A stretch of DNA of 64,000 nucleotides from the NCBI RefSeq assembly GCF_003815875.1, contig NZ_CP033924.1, positions 4,340,001-4,404,000 on the forward strand, written 5' to 3'. This document shows positions 60,221 through 64,000 of the stretch, one piece after another; position 1 is the stretch's first letter; each line of letters starts with the position of its first letter. The position numbers and the translations under genes were made by a program. Below the pieces are notes generated by a model. It was not told the DNA's origin. It was given only the letters and a program-made list of their open reading frames with translations, and did no database searches. The stretch comes from Chryseobacterium lactis (lineage in GTDB: Bacteria > Bacteroidota > Bacteroidia > Flavobacteriales > Weeksellaceae).

Positions 60221-62107
60221 CTAATTTTCTACTTCATTGAGTATTTCTTTTTTATCAATACTGGTATCATCTTCTACAACAAGGTTTTCAAGAATAAATA
60301 CCTGTCTGTCCGGTGTATTTTTTCCCATATAAAACTCAAGAAGCTGCTCAATGGTCTGATCTTTTCCTACCACAACAGGTTCTAATCGTATATCCTTACC
60401 GATAAAGTGCTTGAATTCATCAGGAGAAATCTCTCCAAGACCTTTAAATCGGGTAATTTCAGGGTTTTTACCTAAATCATTTAACGCCTTTACCCTTTCT
60501 GCTTCACTATAGCAATATCTGGTTTCCTTTTTATTTCTAACTCTGAATAACGGAGTCTGAAGAATATAAAGGTGGCCATTTTTTATCAGATCAGGGAAAA
60601 ACTGCAGGAAGAATGTAATCATCAACAGACGAATGTGCATTCCGTCGACATCGGCATCAGTAGCAATAACTACCTGGTTATATCTTAGATCTTCCAGACT
60701 TTCTTCAATATTCAAGGCTGCCTGAAGAAGGTTAAATTCTTCATTTTCATAGACTACTTTCTTCGTAAGACCGTAGCAATTCAGAGGCTTCCCTTTCAAC
60801 GAGAATACGGCTTGTGTTTCCACATCTCTTGATTTGGTGATCGATCCTGATGCAGAATCTCCCTCGGTAATAAAGATCTGAGTTTCCCCTTTTCTTTCCG
60901 CTTTCTGGTCATTATAATGCTGTCTGCAGTCACGAAGCTTTTTATTGTGAAGAGATACTTTTTTAGCTCTTTCTCTTGCCAGTTTCTGGATTCCCGAAAG
61001 CTCCTTTCTTTCTCTTTCTGAAATTAGAATCTTTCTTTGGATCGCCTCTGCAATTTCCGGATTTTTATGCAAGAAATTATCAAGCTTACTCTTAAGGAAA
61101 TCTATAATAAAAGTTCTCACCGTTGGGCCGTTTGGTCCCATATCGTTAGATCCCAGTTTTGTTTTGGTCTGAGATTCAAAAACCGGTTCTTCCACATTGA
61201 TGGAAATCGCGGCGATAATCGATTTTCGGATGTCAGAAGCATCAAAATTTTTATTGAAAAACTCACGGATGGTCTTTACATAAGCTTCACGAAAAGCATT
61301 AAGGTGAGTACCTCCCTGAGTCGTATTCTGTCCGTTTACGAATGAGAAATAAGTTTCCGTCTGAGACTTATCAGAATGGGTAATAGCCACTTCAATATCT
61401 TCCTCTTTCAAGTGGACAATCGGATAAAGAATATCGCTTTCCAGCTCTTCTTCCAGGAGATCTTTCAACCCGTTTTCCGAAAAATAGGTTTCTCCGTTAA
61501 AAAGAATTTTCAATCCCGGATTCAGATACGCGTAATTGCGGAGCATTCTTTCGATATACTCTTTTCTATACTTAAAGTGCAGGAAAATATCACCGTCAGG
61601 AATAAAAGAAATTTCAGTTCCGTTTCTGTCTGAGGTTTCTTTTTCATCAAAACTTTCTGTGATGATTCCACGGGAGAACTCCGCTACTTTCATTTTTCCG
61701 TCACGGAAAGAACGTACTCTGAAGTAATCGGAAAGTGCATTAACAGCTTTGGTACCGACCCCGTTCAATCCCACGGATTTTTTGAACGCTTTACTATCGT
61801 ACTTTCCTCCGGTATTCATTTTGGAAACGGCATCTACTACCTTTCCTAAAGGAATTCCACGACCGAAGTCACGGATGGTAACTTTACCGTCGTCCACTTT
61901 TATTTCGATTCTTTTACCTGATTTCATCCTGAACTCATCGATAGAGTTATCCAGGATTTCTTTCAATAAAATATAAATACCGTCATCAGCGGAGGAACCG
62001 TCACCAAGCTTTCCGATGTACATACCGGGGCGCAGACGGATATGTTCCTGCCAATCGAGGGTTCTGATATTATCTTCTGAGTAGGTTGGATTTATTTCTT
62101 GTGACAT
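60221..62107 (-). CDS. parE: DNA topoisomerase IV subunit B
   Basis: A 628-aa GHKL ATPase subunit that drives strand passage. Features in order are the ATPase site ([56 protein letters not shown]), the transducer domain ([20 protein letters not shown]), and the TOPRIM/metal-binding region ([36 protein letters not shown]) with the C-terminal [13 protein letters not shown] start at the ATG at 62107 ([10 protein letters not shown]); the longer frame runs through the -7 box. Confidence 0.95.
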   Translation of the reverse strand: MSQEINPTYSEDNIRTLDWQEHIRLRPGMYIGKLGDGSSADDGIYILLKEILDNSIDEFRMKSGKRIEIKVDDGKVTIRDFGRGIPLGKVVDAVSKMNTGGKYDSKAFKKSVGLNGVGTKAVNALSDYFRVRSFRDGKMKVAEFSRGIITESFDEKETSDRNGTEISFIPDGDIFLHFKYRKEYIERMLRNYAYLNPGLKILFNGETYFSENGLKDLLEEELESDILYPIVHLKEEDIEVAITHSDKSQTETYFSFVNGQNTTQGGTHLNAFREAYVKTIREFFNKNFDASDIRKSIIAAISINVEEPVFESQTKTKLGSNDMGPNGPTVRTFIIDFLKSKLDNFLHKNPEIAEAIQRKILISERERKELSGIQKLARERAKKVSLHNKKLRDCRQHYNDQKAERKGETQIFITEGDSASGSITKSRDVETQAVFSLKGKPLNCYGLTKKVVYENEEFNLLQAALNIEESLEDLRYNQVVIATDADVDGMHIRLLMITFFLQFFPDLIKNGHLYILQTPLFRVRNKKETRYCYSEAERVKALNDLGKNPEITRFKGLGEISPDEFKHFIGKDIRLEPVVVGKDQTIEQLLEFYMGKNTPDRQVFILENLVVEDDTSIDKKEILNEVEN

Positions 62108-62127
62108 ATATGATTTCAGCAAACATA

Positions 62128-62135
62128 CAAAAGTA
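62128..62135 (-). promoter_or_regulatory. -7 promoter box of the parE-parC operon
   Basis: TACTTTTG on the minus strand matches TAnnTTTG, 20 bases before the parE ATG. No -33 TTG at the usual distance. The 284-bp divergent region to 62391 shows nothing else I can name. Confidence 0.55.
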
Positions 62136-62391
62136 CGAAATTGTCTAAAATTATCCGAATTTTCGAATTCATTTTTTATCAACATTTATCTCAAAACGAA
62201 CACAAGAGAAGTATTGAAGAACAACTACCCTATCTCTGAGCTTCCTGAAGTGTTTTGTTTCAAAATCAATTCAATATATACTTAAACAAAGTTTCTGTTT
62301 CAGCTTCCCTACCAAAGTTTTTATTTTTTCACTTTTACACTCAAACTGTTTTAAATAATTCATTAAATTCGATTCCATTAAATCTGATTTT

Positions 62392-63540
62392 ATGATACAA
62401 CTTCCTTTGTCAAAACTTTCTAATGTGGGAACCACTATTTTCAGTCAAATGACTCAACTGGCCAATGAAAATGAGGCGATCAATCTATCTCAGGGATTTC
62501 CTGATTTCATGCCGGATTCCGGGTTACTGGACCAGGTGGATTATTTTATTAAAAAAGGATTCAATCAATATGCTCCTCTTGGTGGAATGATTGGTTTAAA
62601 GGAAGAAATTGCACGAAAAATCGAGAACAGCCACCAAGCTACCTACCATCCGGATTCCGAAATAACAGTGACGGCAGGTGGTACTCAGGCTATATTTACA
62701 GCCATTGCCGCTTTTATAAAGAAAGATGATGAAGTCATTATTTTTGAACCGGCATACGATTGTTATGAACCTACTGTAGAGCTTTTCGGAGGCATTGTCA
62801 AGCGGTTTGAAATGAAAGCTCCCGATTATAAAATTGATTGGAGCGCAGTAAAAAATCTTGTCAATGAAAAAACGAAAATGATCATCCTCAACAATCCAAA
62901 CAATCCTTCGGGAAAGATATTGAATGAGGAAGATATCAGGGAATTGATTCAGCTGGTGGAAGGCACTTCCATTCTTATTTTAAGTGATGAAGTGTATGAA
63001 AATATTGTTTTTGACGGAAAGCAACACTTAAGCATTTGCAAATACCCGGAACTAAAAGAAAGAAGCCTTCTGGTAGCCTCTTTTGGAAAGCTTTTCCATG
63101 TGACCGGTTGGAAAGTAGGATATTGTGCCGCTCCTAAAAATTTAACCGATGAATTCAGGAAAGTTCATCAATTCAATGTCTTTTGTGTAAACACTCCTAT
63201 TCAGCTTGCTTTGGCAGCGTTTATGAAAAATGAAGAACATTACACCCACCTTAATCAGTTCTTTCAGGAAAAAAGAGATTTTTTAAGGAAAGGACTTGCC
63301 GGTACATCATTTGAACTGCTGGACTGTGAAGGAACCTACTTCCAGGCTGTAAAATACGATCAGATTTCAGACAAAAATGACTTTGATTTTGCTACTGAAC
63401 TTACGATCAATCATAAGGTGGCCACCGTACCCTTCTCATCATTCTATAAAAATAAACTCAACGAAAATATCATAAGATTATGTTTTGCCAAGAAACAGGA
63501 AACATTGGAGAGAGCAATTGAAAACTTATCAAGAATTTAA
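62392..63540 (+). CDS. PLP-dependent methionine-type aminotransferase (class I/II)
   Basis: A 382-aa fold-type-I aminotransferase. The N-terminal INLSQGFPDFMPDSG and NQYAPLGGMIGLKEEIARKI, the ring-binding segment ITVTAGGTQAIFTAIAAF, NNPNNPSGKIL, the PLP Asp in LILSDEVYENIVFD, the Schiff-base Lys in SFGKLFHVTGWKVGY and the carboxylate-binding Arg near the C-terminus (IIRLCFAKKQETL) match methionine/kynurenine aminotransferases such as YbdL. It may transaminate methionine or related amino acids with 2-oxo acids. It is a single gene divergent from parE. Confidence 0.93.
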   Translation: MIQLPLSKLSNVGTTIFSQMTQLANENEAINLSQGFPDFMPDSGLLDQVDYFIKKGFNQYAPLGGMIGLKEEIARKIENSHQATYHPDSEITVTAGGTQAIFTAIAAFIKKDDEVIIFEPAYDCYEPTVELFGGIVKRFEMKAPDYKIDWSAVKNLVNEKTKMIILNNPNNPSGKILNEEDIRELIQLVEGTSILILSDEVYENIVFDGKQHLSICKYPELKERSLLVASFGKLFHVTGWKVGYCAAPKNLTDEFRKVHQFNVFCVNTPIQLALAAFMKNEEHYTHLNQFFQEKRDFLRKGLAGTSFELLDCEGTYFQAVKYDQISDKNDFDFATELTINHKVATVPFSSFYKNKLNENIIRLCFAKKQETLERAIENLSRI

Positions 63541-63562
63541 TTTGTTTAAAAAAATATTATTC

Positions 63563-63597
63563 AAGAGCCATCCGATCGGTTGGCTCTTTGTTTTTTT
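63563..63597 (+). terminator. Terminator of the aminotransferase gene
   Basis: AAGAGCCA (63563-63570) pairs with TGGCTCTT (63581-63588), with CCGATCGG inside, followed by a T-rich tract. Confidence 0.88.
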
Positions 63598-63698
63598 GAA
63601 ACATTAAAAAACCCTCTTTTCTAATTTTATATACAGAAGTAGATAATTTAATTTTTTTTATATATCTTAGTGAAAACTAAACTTATAAAATTAAAACC

Positions 63699-63899
63699 AT
63701 GGAAAAGAAACTCTTCTCAAAAGGAAAAAAACTAAGCAAAAAAGAATTAAAAACAATCGCCGGAGGTATGTTGAATTGTATGGGACCTGGAGTTCCTTGT
63801 GAAGGCCCTCTTTGTGATCCGCCAATTGTATCAGACGACCCAAGAGCTTATTGTACAATTATCTCCCCACGTTGCGGACAAGTTGCCTGCAGACCATAA
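63699..63899 (+). CDS. Gly-Gly leader peptide, bacteriocin-like/RiPP precursor candidate
   Basis: A 66-aa peptide. The 23-residue leader MEKKLFSKGKKLSKKELKTI-AGG carries the hydrophobic LxxxELKxIxGG pattern recognised by C39-peptidase ABC exporters. The 43-residue core is rich in Cys and Pro: Cys at 27, 34, 39, 52, 59 and 64, enough for three disulfides or for thioether or other maturation. Chryseobacterium genomes carry many such short genes, often annotated as bacteriocin-like. A near-match -7 box TATCTTAG lies at 63663-63670. No modifying enzyme or exporter gene is within the window. Confidence 0.8.
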   Translation: MEKKLFSKGKKLSKKELKTIAGGMLNCMGPGVPCEGPLCDPPIVSDDPRAYCTIISPRCGQVACRP

Positions 63900-63930
63900 T
63901 TTTTCAAATTCACCAATTACAAACGAGGTT

Positions 63931-64000
63931 ATGAGAAATCTAAAAATAAAAAAGGGGATACAACTCACCAAAAAAGAGCTCATATTGATTAACGGTGGCT
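63931..64000 (+). CDS. Second Gly-Gly leader peptide, cut by the window end
   Basis: Starting at the ATG at 63931, the frame reads MRNLKIKKGIQLTKKELILI then NGG and runs out of the window. The leader is again exactly 23 residues to the double glycine, with the same LTKKEL helix as the upstream peptide (LSKKEL). It lies 31 bases after the first peptide stop with no terminator between, so cotranscription is likely. The core peptide is not visible. Confidence 0.7.
   Translation, partial: MRNLKIKKGIQLTKKELILINGG

Overview
This 64 kb window looks like the chromosome of a Chryseobacterium-type member of the Flavobacteriia (Bacteroidota). Supporting signs are the low GC content, a type IX secretion (T9SS) C-terminal tail on a secreted protease, a GLPGLI-family protein, DUF4476, BlaI/M56 and CPBP proteins, Bacteroidota promoters with a TAnnTTTG -7 box and a TTTG or TTG -33 box about 19 bp upstream, and short peptides with the KKLSKKELKxIAGG-type leader common in Chryseobacterium. 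Most of the window is ordinary chromosomal content. The one clear mobile element is an intact IS4-type insertion sequence.

Layout. 1-4.6 kb: the 3' end of metE, a membrane-anchored TPR/helix-turn-helix regulator divergent from a secreted serine hydrolase, and a J-domain-like/KTSC protein. 4.7-6.2 kb: the IS4-type element among GGCTWWAGCC palindromes. 6.3-12.7 kb: an RND efflux operon (TetR, TolC, adaptor, pump). 12.8-18.8 kb: CvfB-like RNA-binding protein, a TetR-SDR operon with a perfect operator, DUF4476 and lpdA. 18.9-25 kb: a glycosyltransferase, recQ divergent from a KdsD-type isomerase, a Crp/Fnr regulator and a DJ-1/PfpI protein. 25-33 kb: tatC and three consecutive exported metallopeptidases (metzincin with T9SS tail, M1, M61). 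33-41 kb: an orphan histidine kinase with a PBP4-type enzyme, pepE with a cysteine-rich partner, a TPR protein, a transaldolase-like aldolase and an acetyltransferase. 40-43.6 kb: a BlaI-M56-GLPGLI cluster. 44-47.1 kb: a highly folded intergenic stretch, GNAT, a 2OG-Fe(II) oxygenase followed by an Ada-like metal-binding stub, and five tandem initiator tRNA genes. 47.2-50.6 kb: tsaC, a CPBP protease, yaaA, prmC and DUF4180. 50.6-53.3 kb: a long structured leader before a two-gene surface-protein operon (fibre-like protein and lectin-like protein). 53.3-62.2 kb: an epimerase, an SDR, a membrane AraC regulator, a rhomboid protease, and parC/parE with a small membrane protein between them. 62.4-64 kb: a methionine-type aminotransferase, then two tandem Gly-Gly leader peptides, the second cut by the window end.

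The best candidates for something undescribed are the tandem Gly-Gly leader peptides at the right edge, whose partner genes lie outside the window; the multi-hairpin intergenic region at 44.46-44.63 kb; the leader at 50.84-51.0 kb with mutually exclusive hairpins; the 2OG oxygenase/Ada-stub pair; and the alternating compensated hairpins between the initiator tRNA genes. Several start codons were moved to internal ATGs because the longest open frame began at TTG or GTG or overlapped a promoter. All functional calls come from reading the sequence. No database search was run.
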